The notes under the pieces: generated by a model | The model's database searches: none | The model's input: only the letters and a program-made list of their open reading frames with translations | Told to the model about the DNA's origin: nothing | NCBI RefSeq assembly: GCF_954871325.1 | Contig: NC_088775.1 | Location: forward strand, 54,041,561 to 54,105,560 | Direction of reading: 5' to 3' | Source of the DNA: Gordionus sp. m RMFG-2023 | Taxonomy: Eukaryota > Nematomorpha > Gordioida > Chordodea > Parachordodidae | DNA length: 64,000 bases | In this document: positions 33,253 to 44,372 of the stretch, one piece after another | Position numbering within the stretch: the first letter of the stretch is position 1 | Layout of the letters: each line of letters opens with the position of its first letter | Translations under genes and position numbers: made by a program

Positions 33253-34282
33253 CTTAAAACCCAAATTTAATAGTTATACCTTTAAATCCCGTGATGATCC
33301 TGAATAGTTCACATCCCTTTAAAAATTATGACATATATATATTGGTATTATAACTTTAATATAAAAAAACTTTTTATTTTAATTTTTAATTTAAATTTAT
33401 GTGATTTGATTTTGGAATTTAAATATATATATTTTTTAATCTAATTTTTTTATATACATTACAATATGTATTATAAAATTTTATATTGTTTGTATTTGTA
33501 TTTAATTTTTTAAAGCTTTTTATGATGAAAAAAAATTATTAAATATAAACAATAAATAAAGTTTTAATTTTGTATAGTAAATAACTAAAAAATAATAATT
33601 AATAAACAACTTCAAAAATATTAAAAAAACGCATCATCATCACAAATTATAAATTTACATTTCTTTTTATTATTTATACATGTATGAATGACGTTTAATT
33701 TTTATTTTTTGTTGTAATTAAATAAAATTTTATTTTTTATTATTTTTTTCCGGTCTTTAATATTTACTGATATTTTTATTTTACCCGAAAACATTTTGAT
33801 CAAAAGAAAGTCCCCAAATTTAAAAAAATATTTAAATGGTAAGAAAATGAGATTAAAAGCTTTATTAATTTAGAATGTATAAGATAAGTATAAGATTTAA
33901 TTTAAGATTAGAAAATGAGATTTATGTTTTTTTTACTTTACATTCATCCGAGCACCAGGTGTAATTCTTAGGTGGGTCTGAACCCGGGTCTGGACCCCGA
34001 GTCGGCCTGAGCACATAAAAGGGTCGTAAATTTTACGACCAAGCAAATTAACAACACTAGTTAAACGGCTCCATTTGAGCCAATTTTTAAAAACGGCTAA
34101 TTCGATATTTATTAAGATGAATATTACGCAAGCCTAAAGATTTTGCTCAGAGATGACTTTAAGGTCTAAACATCTAATAGCGAAATCTCGAGGCTTAGGC
34201 AATATTTTTCTGGCTAAAATATTGAGTTAGGCGTTTTAAAAAATCGGCTCAAAATGAGCCGTTTAACAACACTACTTGGAAC

Positions 34283-34545
34283 AAAACCCATCAAATGATG
34301 TATGTTGTAATTTGATAAATATATTAAAAATACCACTAGATATTGATACGGGGTTGCCAGGTCTCCCCTCATCAGCGGGAAACTCTTAACCTTTTAGTTT
34401 ACACGCAGACATCTCACTCACACAAAACTCCTGCAATTGGAAATCAACCCAATTTTTAAATTTTAACATTTTTAATAAAAATAATTTTGAGAAACAGTAA
34501 TTGATTATTTTTAAAATGAATTTTAAATATTTATTCAAAAACATG
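34283..34545. other. Region holding the right inversion breakpoint
   Basis: The MITE with intact duplication ends at 34282, and the hAT N left end is recognisable from about 34600. If the inversion model holds, the breakpoint is in this stretch. No coding feature was found. Confidence 0.35.
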
Positions 34546-34700
34546 TCTCGTTTGTAAATTTCTTTCTATCCTTACCTTAATCATATGTTTTGATACTTTC
34601 TAAATTAGTAGCGAGCTACCGCTATCGTTATTTTTTTTAAAAAGTAGCGCGCTATAGCTACCGCTACTGAAAAAAGTAGCGCGCTATTTTAACAACACTG
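34546..34700 (-). mobile_element. Left end of hAT N, reverse orientation
   Basis: Tagcgcgctatagctaccgc-type repeats precede the end ctattttaacaacactg (34700). The flank cagagagt (34701-34708) is the reverse complement of the flank at the right end of hAT N (25277-25284). Together these two pieces make one element with a perfect 8-bp target duplication. Confidence 0.8.
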
Positions 34701-34976
34701 CAGAGAGTTAAATTATACTGTAATAAATAGAATGTATTAAAAAATAATATTTTAGAAATGTCATATATTGTTTTAATTATTTATATGCTAGTTTATTTTG
34801 TACGCATAAGGAGCAAATTTTTAAAAAGTATAATAAATTTGTACAAACCCTCCCCCCAAGGCCGGGAAAAAGCGGGCCGAAGACCCGCAAATTAGGAGAT
34901 ATGGGGGTTTCGCCCCCTCCCATAAATTTTTTTTTAGTTGAGCCCCCTAAGATAGTAAAGGCTAGCGACGCCCCTG
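34701..34976 (+). mobile_element. Right half of the second hAT A copy
   Basis: It aligns to the right part of hAT A (21497-21777), including the agcgggccga hairpin and the end ggctagcgacgcccctg. It starts exactly at the cagagagt duplication of hAT N. The outer flank agttgaac (34977-34984) matches the flank of the left half at 26903-26910 in reverse complement, 7 of 8 bases. About 170 bp present in hAT A after the insertion point are deleted here. Confidence 0.85.
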
Positions 34977-35289
34977 AGTTGAACTGTGAGCGTGTAATTA
35001 TCATTTCTTTGTGTTAGTAATGTGAATAATATTAAAGAAACTGTCACTTGTCAAATGGTGTCATCAGGAAAAGAACTAGCATTCCCATGGATTTTTCACA
35101 TGATAAATTATTTTCTATTTCCTCTTATAGTTGAAGGAGGGAATACCAATTAATAGGACATTCGTCATGCTTGGCTCTTTATTTAAAATCTGAAATATCA
35201 CCAGATTAGAATTTAAGATTAATACGTGTCATTTAATTATTCTCTATTTAATAATATTTTTATTGAATAATTTATTATTACATTTTTAT

Positions 35290-35548
35290 CTTTTCTTCTG
35301 AATGATTAAATATTACATTTAATCATCCCGATTTAAATTACATTTTAAAATTCATTATTTGAATAACTTATTTGAATTATATATTTGAAATAAAATGAAA
35401 CGAAAGTATATCTTTAGGATATATAACGATAATTTAAAACATTAAATAAATTGATGTTAAACGTTCTAACAAAAAATAACAAGAGATAAATCGAAGATAT
35501 CGATAAAAAAAATTAAAACTATTTAAGCTGAAATCGATTATATTAGCA
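35290..35548 (-). repeat. Partial LTR, inverted relative to 27593
   Basis: In reverse complement this starts tgctaatataatcgattt and continues with landmarks shared with 27593-27870: aaatagttttaatttttt, ttatatatcctaaagatata, and gggatgattaaat. The LTR's further part may extend left to the hAT A piece at 34976. Outer flank gtaag. Confidence 0.65.
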
Positions 35549-35710
35549 GTAAGTTATTCAATTAACAATGACATCTATAATTAATTTACTGATATATTAT
35601 TATATAATATTAAACGCGATAGTATTCATATAATATCGCATTACAAAACGATAACCTTTAAAATATTATATGATAACCTTTTATATTATATCATAAACTG
35701 AGATAAAACA

Positions 35711-35893
35711 ACTAAAGGGGGAGGGGCGCAGGGGCTCGAGCCCCATGAAAAGTTAAGAGTCCCCTCAAAATTTCGAAATTTTTTTCATACCAATAATAAA
35801 AAAGTAATTTTGAATAATGTTAGCCAAAAACAAGAGACAATTTTAAAATATTTTTTGAGCCTCCTGAGATTGTAAAGGCTAGTGACGCCCCTG
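35711..35893 (+). mobile_element. Short MITE derived from the hAT A family
   Basis: The left side has ggggctcgagcccc after a damaged end. The right side has taaaggctagtgacgcccctg, the family's right end. The length is about 180 bp with no coding content. Confidence 0.6.
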
Positions 35894-35899
35894 TAACAT

Positions 35900-37712
35900 A
35901 TCTTATTTTCTTCCAAGTTCAAATTCGTCGATAAATATTATTAATTTTCTTCTAAGTTTAAGTTCGTCGATAAATCTTTTTGATTTTTTCCCAAGTTCAC
36001 CGATAATATTTTTGTTTGCTTTCATTCCCTCCTCGGATATCGTAATTAGTACTTTGAATTCTTAATCGTTATTTGATTGCATTGTTATTATTATCTTATC
36101 TCCTAACCTTTCATTTTATTATAATGGATTCGCACTATTCCTTTTCGTCCAAGTTGTAAGATATTTAGCTTGTTCTTTTATTACCATTTTCAATTATTCT
36201 ATCATCCTATTTCTCCATTGTATTTTTCGATAAAATATCTGCATTCATATTTTAACACCTACCTTATAATTTATCGTAGTCATAAGCTGATAAAATATAC
36301 AAAAAAATCATTCATTTTTTTTGTAGGCTTAAGTCCCATTTATGTCCATTATTTTTATTAGCTGTTTATGAATAGAGTTCGTATACATTTTTCTACCCCA
36401 TTTATAACACCTTTTGATACTTTGTCATTATAAAATAATTTCCGACTTCTTGCAATGTTCTTGAGGCATACGCCATTGTGCATATGCTAGTAGTAATTCA
36501 CTTCCGTTATTATATTTTTGTTGATCAGATGCCTCTGTTTTTGACATCAACAGTAGTTTTTGTTTATAAATGTATGTTTTTACTTAATCCCGCATTTTGT
36601 AACTTGTTTTATATTTTTTAAATCCTTTTATCACTTTCGCTGTGATTTTGACATCTTACAAATAAATTGCTGTCCTTAAAATCAGTCAGTAAATTGTCAA
36701 TGTACCATTACAATAATATTGGTTGTGGCTATGCTAAATTATAATTATAAATAGCGGTACGTACTATCCATTAGATGTTACCATAATTAATAACTCTTGT
36801 GATCATCAATATTCATTTATAAACATTTGTCTTTTACATCTAATGCTGTATATTTATTTCTATTTACGATTTTTTTGCAATTAATTTTTTGTGGTCTATA
36901 TCTAAATTCGACGTTTAATTCTATGTGGCCTATTTTTCTCTAAGTGATATCAATTCTATGTGGCCTATACTCTAAAATCCAAGTTATATGAATTATAAGT
37001 GACCAATATTCGAAATTTTAAGTTATATTAATTTTAAGTGGCTTATATTCTAAAATTTCAAATGATATTCTAAGATTCCAAAACATTTTAACTATATTCT
37101 AAAGATTCTAAAACAATCTAACCTTTATTATTCTTTTTTCTTTATTATATTTCGACATAAAGTATTTCACCAATTTATATATTTCATTGAATAGTCAGAA
37201 CATCGGTTAATTTCATTTTAATTTGTACTATATACTATTTCTATGGCAAAGTAATTGTCGCCAATTTTATAACTTGAAAAAACCTCATAATATATGGTCT
37301 ATGATATCTTTTTTATTCTCAATTCTTGTATATATATATATATACTATTCTATAATTATTCAATTTAACTGACCTTTTATATAGTATATGAAATATAAAT
37401 ACGATATATTATTGTATAACAAATATGTTATTCAAATAACGTTGAATATTATAACCTTTTAAAATATATGAAATTTAACAGTTTTTGCTTTCCACATTTA
37501 TTCCTCTTTTTTACATTGGCTGAACAAGTTCGTATTGGATGATATCAATTACAATGATAGCATGGTCTTCTTATTATTAGTTCATGCCATATGTTTATTA
37601 TCATTTTTAAACAGTCAAATATTATTTTCATTTTTATTCAATCGATTATTATAATTATGATATTTGTTATATTTTATGGTATCCTTTATTTTATATATCA
37701 ATCTCCGTCTCT
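35900..37712. other. AT-rich DNA, nothing supported
   Basis: Short similar phrases recur (ttcgtcgataaat at about 35927 and 35969; ctatgtggcctat at about 36921 and 36957). They do not form a clear element or gene. The 36170-36361 frame has no recognisable content. Confidence 0.5.
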
Positions 37713-37720
37713 AATGTCTG

Positions 37721-37937
37721 TAGTGTTGTTAAACGGCTCGATTTCAGCCTATTTTTAAAAAACGGCATGTTTTATCCAGAAAAAAATTAGTCAAGCATAA
37801 ATATCTTACTAATAGATGGCACAAAGGTTTGGATATACATTTATAAGCGAAATCTCGAGGCTTATGTAATATTTTCTGGCTAAAATATTGAGTTAGCCGC
37901 TTTTAAAAATCTCAAATAGAGCCGTTTAATAACACTG
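37721..37937. mobile_element. Intact 217-bp MITE, TAGTGTTGTTAAACGGCTC ends
   Basis: The left end is tagtgttgttaaacggctc and the right end is gagccgtttaataacactg. The flanks are aatgtctg and agtatctg, 6 of 8 bases. It matches the split copy at 31421-34274 across its core. Confidence 0.85.
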
Positions 37938-37963
37938 AGTATCTGGATATCATTGTAATACTG

Positions 37964-38336
37964 GTAAGTGGAAAATAATATCTCGGTAAAATAACCAGGA
38001 AAAAGATTCCTACGGAAAAAATTTCTCTAAATAATTCCCTCGAAAAAATATCCTAGGAAAAAAATCCTTTTCTGGAAGGAAGATAATTCTACGGAAAATA
38101 ATTCTCGTGAAGAAAATCCTAAGAAAATAATTTCCCCAAAAAAATTTATCTGAAAAATAATTCACCGGAAAATAAATCCTACAGAAAATAATTCACCAGA
38201 AATTCCCCGGAAATAAATTACCCATTTTTTCATTCTAAATGATATAAAATGGAAAATAAATCCCCGGCGAAAAAGCGGAAAAAAATTCCCAATTCCCTTA
38301 GTAATTATTTTTAATATTAAAAATAACTCCGCAGCC
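37964..38336 (+). repeat. GGAAAATAATTCC-type dispersed repeat, copy 2
   Basis: Longest copy of the family. About 15 degenerate units of the type cggaaaataattcc lie between the conserved start (taagtggaaaataat) and the conserved end (aataactccgcagcc). Copy 1 at 737-917 has the same ends with fewer units. Confidence 0.7.
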
Positions 38337-39439
38337 AAAAAAAATGAAAATATTTTTTAAAATATTATCTCAGTAAAGATATACTATTTAAGTATTTAGA
38401 AAATTGATAAATATATATATATATACTATTTCAGTGGATAAGAAATATAGAAATAGGACTCATAATTATATTTAAACTTTATTTTGAAGAAAATAAGTAA
38501 ATATATAAACATCATTTTTGTATATTATGATTTCAATAAAAACAGAGGGGGGGATCACTTGCAGAGTTCTTGGGTTTTTTTATTTTCAAAAAAATATTAA
38601 AATAAAGTGTAATGGATATCTTGGTAAAAAAGAAATTTTCAACTTATATAAAAATTTTGGGCGAATATCTTTTTAAAAAAGATAGATTGATCAAATTTTA
38701 CCTAAAGATTTCAAATATTTTTAAAGTCTTATCTATAATTAAATCTTTGCAATTTCTATGCATCAGAATCTCTCAAGCTGAAATCACAATCTATATTAAA
38801 AATTAATCTTCAAAGATTTTTGCTCAAAAAATTGAAGATTTTTTCCAAATCAATAAAGTTTTAAATTTGAAAAACCATAAAGAGAGCGAACCTTTATCAC
38901 AAAACACATTTTCCAAAAACTTATATCGCGAATGTTTTTTAAAGCGAATTTATTTTATAGATAAACTTTTCTTGCGGATCTACATTAGCTTGCTATTCAG
39001 CGAAGACTATATCGAGAATTTTTTAATAGCTAAATGTTGTGTTTAAAGGAGGAATATAAACAGTTTTTCTTTCAAAGTTTCCCACATGTTATTTTTTCAT
39101 TAGGTATCCCTTTTGTTTTTGTATATAATTGTTCTTACAATCTTTACGCGACTAAAATTTATAAAACCTTGTTATGTTTTTTTTCTCTTGACCAAAAGCC
39201 ACTTGAAACTGGTCCAAGACAGATTTAAGGATGGCCAATAAGTAAAAAATCTTTTATAATAGTACTTCACTGTGAAAATAGTTATTTCTTTTATGGCAAG
39301 AACAATAGTTGTTGTCAACCCACTTTTGGTAGGTAAAAATTATGTAATCGGGATCATTTTTTTATTTATATAAATTAAGACGAAAATTTGTTTCACTTAC
39401 TACTAAAAATCAATAAATCACGCGATTAGATTTTACTTA

Positions 39440-40655
39440 GGGGAGACTGGGGTTAGTCGAATCAATTTTTACAAAATTGGCTATAGCTCTTGTTGTTTTA
39501 TAGATAATATAAAAAATAATATATGATTGGATACCTAAAACTATAATCTATAAAGGTTCCTTATAAAAAATCTTAAGAATATAATTATTATTTTTGAAAA
39601 ATAATAAATAAATGCCCTTTACTCTCAACCCTTTACTCTCAAAAATATAACTTATCAATCCAAAATAATCCTTTCTAATAATATTAAATAAATATAATAA
39701 ACATTACTAGAATTCATCTTAATTTATGCACATATAACATTATAGATATTAAACATATTAAATCTTCCCCAATCAATTCCGTCTTCATCCAATATCTCTA
39801 CTTCAAATCCAAACAAAGAATGTTCTTTTATAACAACAACCCATGTGATGATTCCGTTTTCCTCCCACCCACAAGGAAAAACTTATTCTCCTGTCAGAAA
39901 ATAACTGACATTTGATGTATTATATTAAATTTATTTCTTCTTTTTTTCAACAGCTACAACAATTTTTTAATTTTATTTTTTGTAAAAGGGAAAATTTTGT
40001 TAAACAAGCCCCCAATAGCGGGGTGAGGCAAACCACTTCAAGGGGCTTCCTAAACCATTGGTTTTTTTAGGCCATAATAAATTGAAATGCATTTTTATTT
40101 ATTAATAATGATATGTATAGAATAAGCTAATTATATATAAAAATTGAAACTTAACTTTGGCTAATTTAATAAACATTTTGGACATAAAAAAATATTAATT
40201 TTAAGGAGAGATTAAGATTTCTTAGCATAAATCCTAAATACCAATCATAAACAACCATGAAATTGCCTTTTCAAGATTTTGAAATTTTTTTCATTATTAA
40301 TTGCTATAATTGACGTGTATGGTTTTGCAAACCCCGCTAGCTCTAAATTGACAAATCATGATTGAAATAATATCTAGATTTGATAAATACTCATAAAACT
40401 TACCCAAATTATAGAAGAATGTTTAAACTTTGTAATAAAATTTAATTTATGTAAAAATCTTTTGAAAATTTCATCAAAATTTTATTTCTTAAATAAAATT
40501 TTTAGTAATTAATAATTTTAAAATATATTTTGTCCATAAATGTATACTAATGAAAACTATATTAGGATAAAATTTTAACCTTCTGGTTTATTTAATTTTA
40601 AAATGAGATTAAGTGGTTTGCCAAGCCCCGGGGTTTACCTAACCCCAGTCTCCCC
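39440..40655. mobile_element. DNA transposon with GGGGAGACTGGGGTTAG ends in the LTR
   Basis: The 17-bp ends ggggagactggggttag and ctaaccccagtctcccc are perfect inverse repeats. The insertion is flanked by TA on both sides and interrupts sequence that is continuous in the 3' LTR. The interior, about 1.2 kb, is AT-rich and has no recognisable transposase. A TA duplication is used by several superfamilies, so I do not name one. Confidence 0.85.
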
Positions 40656-40689
40656 TATCCCATATACCATCTACCGTGAAGATCCCCGA

Positions 40690-40800
40690 TTAGATAAATT
40701 TAAATCTGCTATAATCCAGTGGTGGGGTGAATACCATTCCTTACATTTAAAATTTAATTTTAAATCTGCACTAAACCTGCGGCGCGGCGAATTCCGTTCC
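40690..40800 (+). repeat. Two LTR-internal tandem units (5' LTR)
   Basis: Two imperfect units of about 60-65 bp with ctataatccagtggtg and cactaaacctgcggcg cores. The 3' LTR has eight. Confidence 0.75.
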
Positions 40801-41012
40801 ATTTTATCACTAAGAGAGTGCGGATGCCTTATAATGAATTACCGACTTAACCCTTTTCTTTTTTTTGTAGTATTTAGTACGAAGGCCAAAATGCTCGCAA
40901 AATTTGGTCCCCTTGTAACCCTCTCCAAAAATCCCGAACCATCAAACTAGGTCGATCTCTCCGCCTATTCGACGGTTGAACTGCCTACAGTCACTGCTTC
41001 AAATATTTTACA

Positions 41013-41030
41013 GGCGCCCAACGTGATAGG
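41013..41030 (+). promoter_or_regulatory. Gypsy primer-binding site
   Basis: The sequence ggcgcccaacgtgatagg directly follows the CA end of the LTR and resembles the tggcgcccaacgt-type primer site of Gypsy elements, where a host tRNA primes minus-strand synthesis. I do not assign the tRNA. Confidence 0.75.
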
Positions 41031-41152
41031 TAATCTACGACCAAGAGGAGGACGGACCATAATCTCTAATAATGCTCATTCACCACAATCAAAACGCAAA
41101 TCTATTATTCTTATTCTTATCTTGTAGTCACATTTAATATACAAAGTTAAAA

Positions 41153-41765
41153 ATGGCATCTGTCCCAAGATCCATGGCAGAACTATCAATGGAAGATATA
41201 AAAAAGATTTTAGGTAACAATAATAATAACAAAGGGCTATCAATAAATAAACTTCGCCATCGTATTCAACAAGAAGGTGAAACGATTACCGAATATGCAG
41301 ATGTCTTAATAGTTTTAGCTACACAATGCAATTTAGGCTTCAGCTGGGATATCTTCCTATCATCACAATTTGGAGTCGGAATCCAGTCATGGATAACTTA
41401 ACCTTTAAAGGAAAATTAAAAATAGCTAAAACGTGGGAAATTTCAGAAACGCTAAACCAAATTAATCTTATCAGCAAAACGTATCATAGCCATAATATGC
41501 CCATAAGGTATACCCATATGCAATACCCACCCCAAACAAGTCAAAAAATTTTTTACCCCCACACCGAAATTTTAACGGAATAATAATCACACCTGTTACA
41601 ATTGTGGAAACCTAGGACATTACCAAATCAACTGCCCAAATAGACAAACATCAACAACAACCCATCATATTACAAATCACCAACAATACATCCGAAAACA
41701 AGTTTCCCAGCCATATCCTTCAGTCAATGAACCAAATGGAGATAAAAAGGAAGAAAATAGGTATA
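41153..41765 (+). pseudogene. Gypsy Gag, broken by a frameshift
   Basis: Gag forms the retrotransposon particle. The frame starts at ATG 41153 (MASVPRSMAELSMEDIKK). The capsid part shows QQEGETITEYADVLIVLATQ, the Gypsy pattern of E-T-x-x-E-Y followed by L-A-x-x-C-N. After a shift near 41340 it continues in the next frame with SRNPVMDNLTFKGKLKIAKT. A CCHC zinc knuckle follows at 41594-41640 (CYNCGNLGHYQINC), which would bind RNA. The region is broken but not heavily scrambled. About 120 bp downstream is a weak retroviral-type protease remnant (DLDSAVSII, the catalytic D-T/S-G damaged). Confidence 0.85.
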
Positions 41766-41974
41766 TGTGAACATAAATATAAAGAAATATGAATCAGATC
41801 AATAAGAACCAACATTTTCTAGGAACCATAAAAGTAAATCATATACAGCTAAAAATTTAAATAGACCTGGACTCAGCAGTATCAATAATTGGGAAACAAA
41901 CATATGAAGGTCCAAATAAAATAGATATAACAATGTTTCCCAACGCCCAACCTCGATTCATATAACCCCGAATT

Positions 41975-42200
41975 AGTACCCTATGCGCTAAAGTCACAAA
42001 TTGAACAAATATTAGACTGGGAAAACAAATATGATCTAGTATGGGTGCGAACACCCCAAGCGTCCCCAACCCATGATGGAAAAAAGGAATTGTAATAGAC
42101 GTTAAGGGATCCGTCGTTTATTACGTGAAAACCACTAACAAAACCCAATGATATCATCGCCTAGATATCCGATCCGACCGAATTCCAAAAGGGGGAAAGA
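41975..42200 (+). pseudogene. Gypsy integrase C-terminal remnant
   Basis: The plus strand reads YDLVWVRTPQASPTHDGKK and then GIVIDVKGSVVYYVKTT, the small beta-rich C-terminal part of Gypsy integrases, which helps bind DNA and target insertion. Protease, reverse transcriptase, RNase H and the integrase core are all missing between 41920 and 41975, so a large internal deletion removed them. The following 42200-42650 is unusually GC-rich and Pro/Arg-rich and probably the end of the polyprotein, now with stops. Confidence 0.7.
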
Positions 42201-42668
42201 TAAACTGAGGAAGCCGACACCATGCCCCCCACAGACGATTCATTCGCTACCGCATCCGAAACGCCTTCCCTCATTCACTAGCTCCGGATCTAGATTTCCA
42301 CCTTCGAACTTCCCAATGCCGTTAAAGATCCCGCCAAGATGTAAGATCTCCCGAATCCCCCCCACTCCCTGCAAAGGTTTCCTGGAATGCCTCGAGGCCA
42401 TCGCTGCGACACTCGTAGAGGGAGGGAAATAACTCCCAGACTCCATAACCCAAGGGATGTGACGTAGCGACTCCGACCGAACAGACCCGACCAGAGACCA
42501 GGGGGAACACAAAGACCTACCGAACCCACTTACGCCGTGTAAAAAATTTTTTACCCGAGAAGCCGATGACCCACATACGCCGATTATATTTCCCGAGCGA
42601 GAACGGAAGGAACCCGCAAGACCGTTTGGATCCCACCCCTGGATAACAGAGTGTTAAGCGGGGAGGAG
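42200..42668 (+). other. GC-rich tail of the Gypsy polyprotein and polypurine tract
   Basis: Base composition jumps to above 50 percent GC, unlike anything else nearby. All three plus frames have stops now. The last bases before the LTR (gcggggaggag, 42658-42668) are purine-rich, as expected for the plus-strand primer. Confidence 0.6.
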
Positions 42669-43876
42669 TGTTGTATTAAAAAGGAATATAAACATATTTC
42701 GAAGCCCCCCCCCCAACCTTTTTTTATGATTAGTTATCCCTTTTGTTTTTGTATATCATTGTTCTTAACATTCTTTTTTTTTTACGCGACACTGAAATTT
42801 ATAAAACCTTGCTTTGATTTTTTTTTCTCGATCAAATGCCACTTGAAACTGGTCCAAGCCATATTTAAGGATGTCCAATAAGTATAAAATCTTTTGTAAT
42901 AGTACTTTACTGTGAAAATAGTTATTTCTTTTATAGCGAGAACAATAGTTGTTATCAACCCACGTTTGATATATAAATAGGTAAAAATTATGTAATCGGG
43001 AACATTTTTTTTATTTATGTAAACTACGTCAAAAAATTTGTTTTTCTTATTACTGAAAATTAAGAAATCATTTGCGATTAGATTTTATTTCCCCCATTAC
43101 CATCGATCGTGACGACCGCCGATTAGTTAAATTCAATATTATTTTTTTAAATTTAATTTGGTTAAATCCGCACTAATCCTGCTGTGCGGCGTATGCCTTT
43201 CTTATTTATCAAATTAATTTAGGACTTAAATCTGGACTAATCCTGTGGTGCGGCGAATGACGCTCCTTATATTTTTTTTAATTTAATTTGGGATTTAAAT
43301 CCGCACTAATCCTGCGGTGCGACGTATGCCGTTCCTTATTTATCAAATTAATTTGGGACTTAAAATCAGGACTAATCCTGCGGGCGGCGAATGCCGTTCC
43401 TTATTGATTAATGTAATTTTGAACTCAAATCCGCTCTAATCCAGCGATGTGGCGAGTCTTTCTATATTTTTCAATTTAACTTAAGTTGTAAATCCGCACT
43501 AATCCTGCGGTGCGGAGCAAATCATACCATATTTTCAATTGAACTTAAGCTGTAAATCCGCAATAATCCTGCTGTGCGACGAATGCCGTTCCTTTTCTTT
43601 TTCACTTTTAAATAGGACGAAATCAGCACTGAACCTGCGGGGCGACGGTTACTATCACAGTTATGTAAACGACCCACTACTGCGATTGTCTTAGATTGAA
43701 TTACCTATGGTACTTACCCCTTTTCATTTTTTTGTAGCATTTAGTACGATGACCAAAATGCCGCAAAATCTGGTCCCCCTGTCACCCTCTCCGAAAATCC
43801 CGGACCATCGAACTCAGTCTATGCCTCCTCCTCCCCGAATATTGAACTGCCTATGGTCACTGCTCCAAATATTTCA
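42669..43876 (+). repeat. 3' LTR of the Gypsy element
   Basis: It starts tgttgtattaaaaaggaata and ends ccaaatatttca. The right flank is ttaaa (43877-43881), matching the ctaaa left of the 5' LTR at four of five bases. It is 1208 bp, about 450 bp longer than the 5' LTR without its insertion, because of extra tandem units. Confidence 0.88.
43130..43660 (+). repeat. Eight LTR-internal tandem units (3' LTR)
   Basis: Eight imperfect units of about 65 bp with the core cactaatcctgcggtgcg followed by gcgaatgccgttcctta-type text. Cores are near 43170, 43234, 43303, 43370, 43434, 43497, 43563 and 43629. Confidence 0.9.
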
Positions 43877-43881
43877 TTAAA

Positions 43882-44356
43882 CTATTACCGAGATCACTAT
43901 AAAGCTAATTCATAACACTGAAACTTTTATCACCAATATATAATAGCGAAAATCCTATAGAAGGCGAAACCCAAACGCGAAGACAATATAATGAAAACTA
44001 TCTTGATAGTCATATATAGCGAATTTATTAATGTGAAGTCAATATCGGGAAATAAGGGCAAAACAATATTGCAATAATTAAAACAGTTATTATTTTCTTA
44101 AAATCAATAGAAAAAAATATTTTATTTTTCCATATCTGAGAAACTTATCTTTTAAATTAAATATCCGTTTCTGGGCAATTCCGTTTTATATCTGGGCATT
44201 AATATTTCTGGATGTTCAATATTTTTTCTGAGCTTTAAGTATTCTCATATAAGGGTTGTTTCAGTTTAATTCTGCGCAATAAGTAAGTTAATTTTAAAAT
44301 ATGAGACTCGATAAATCTGATGGCTAGCTTTAATACTTTTTAATTTAACAGCGATA
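43882..44356. other. AT-rich gap between retroelements
   Basis: Weak ctgggcaatt/ctgggcatta motifs near 44170-44270 resemble the subterminal GGGCAG motifs at 9612-10925. Nothing else is supported. Confidence 0.4.
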
Positions 44357-44372
44357 ACATAAAAAGTATTAA

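Larger units (their letters stand above)
31436..34059 (+). mobile_element. hAT-like element with GACCCGGG subterminal motifs
   Basis: The left end is tagtgttgttaattggttgg and the right end is aagcaaattaacaacacta. The 8-bp duplication gttaaacg is perfect (31428-31435 and 34060-34067). Both subterminal regions carry gacccggg and gagcac motifs in inverted arrangement. Inside are a 250-bp tandem array, a second left-end-like sequence at about 32190, and a younger hAT at 32457-33252. No transposase of its own was recognised. Confidence 0.88.
31421..34274. mobile_element. 217-bp-type MITE split by a 2.6-kb insertion
   Basis: The left piece is only 15 bp (aagtgttgttaaacg, 31421-31435). The right piece runs 34068-34274 and ends gagccgtttaacaacacta. 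The target duplications are cttcgaac (31413-31420) and cttggaac (34275-34282), 7 of 8 bases. An uninterrupted copy of the same MITE lies at 37721-37937, with the same agcgaaatctcgaggctta core. The inserted element (31436-34059) duplicated gttaaacg. Confidence 0.9.
39035..41012 (+). repeat. 5' LTR of the Gypsy element, with insertion
   Basis: It starts tgttgtgtttaaaggagg and ends aaatattttaca directly before the primer-binding site. Without the 1216-bp insertion (39440-40655) it is about 760 bp. It aligns with the 3' LTR at 42669-43876, for example acttgaaactggtccaag and aaaatagttatttctttta. Left flank ctaaa, right flank of the element ttaaa. Confidence 0.88.

Noticed and set aside
40603-40950. 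A 115-residue gene at the end of the 5' LTR
   Set aside because: It runs from the inserted DNA transposon into LTR repeats and has no counterpart frame in the 3' LTR.
42240-42530. Minus-strand ORFs in the GC-rich block
   Set aside because: They are shadows of the Gypsy polyprotein tail, and stop-free frames are expected in GC-rich sequence.
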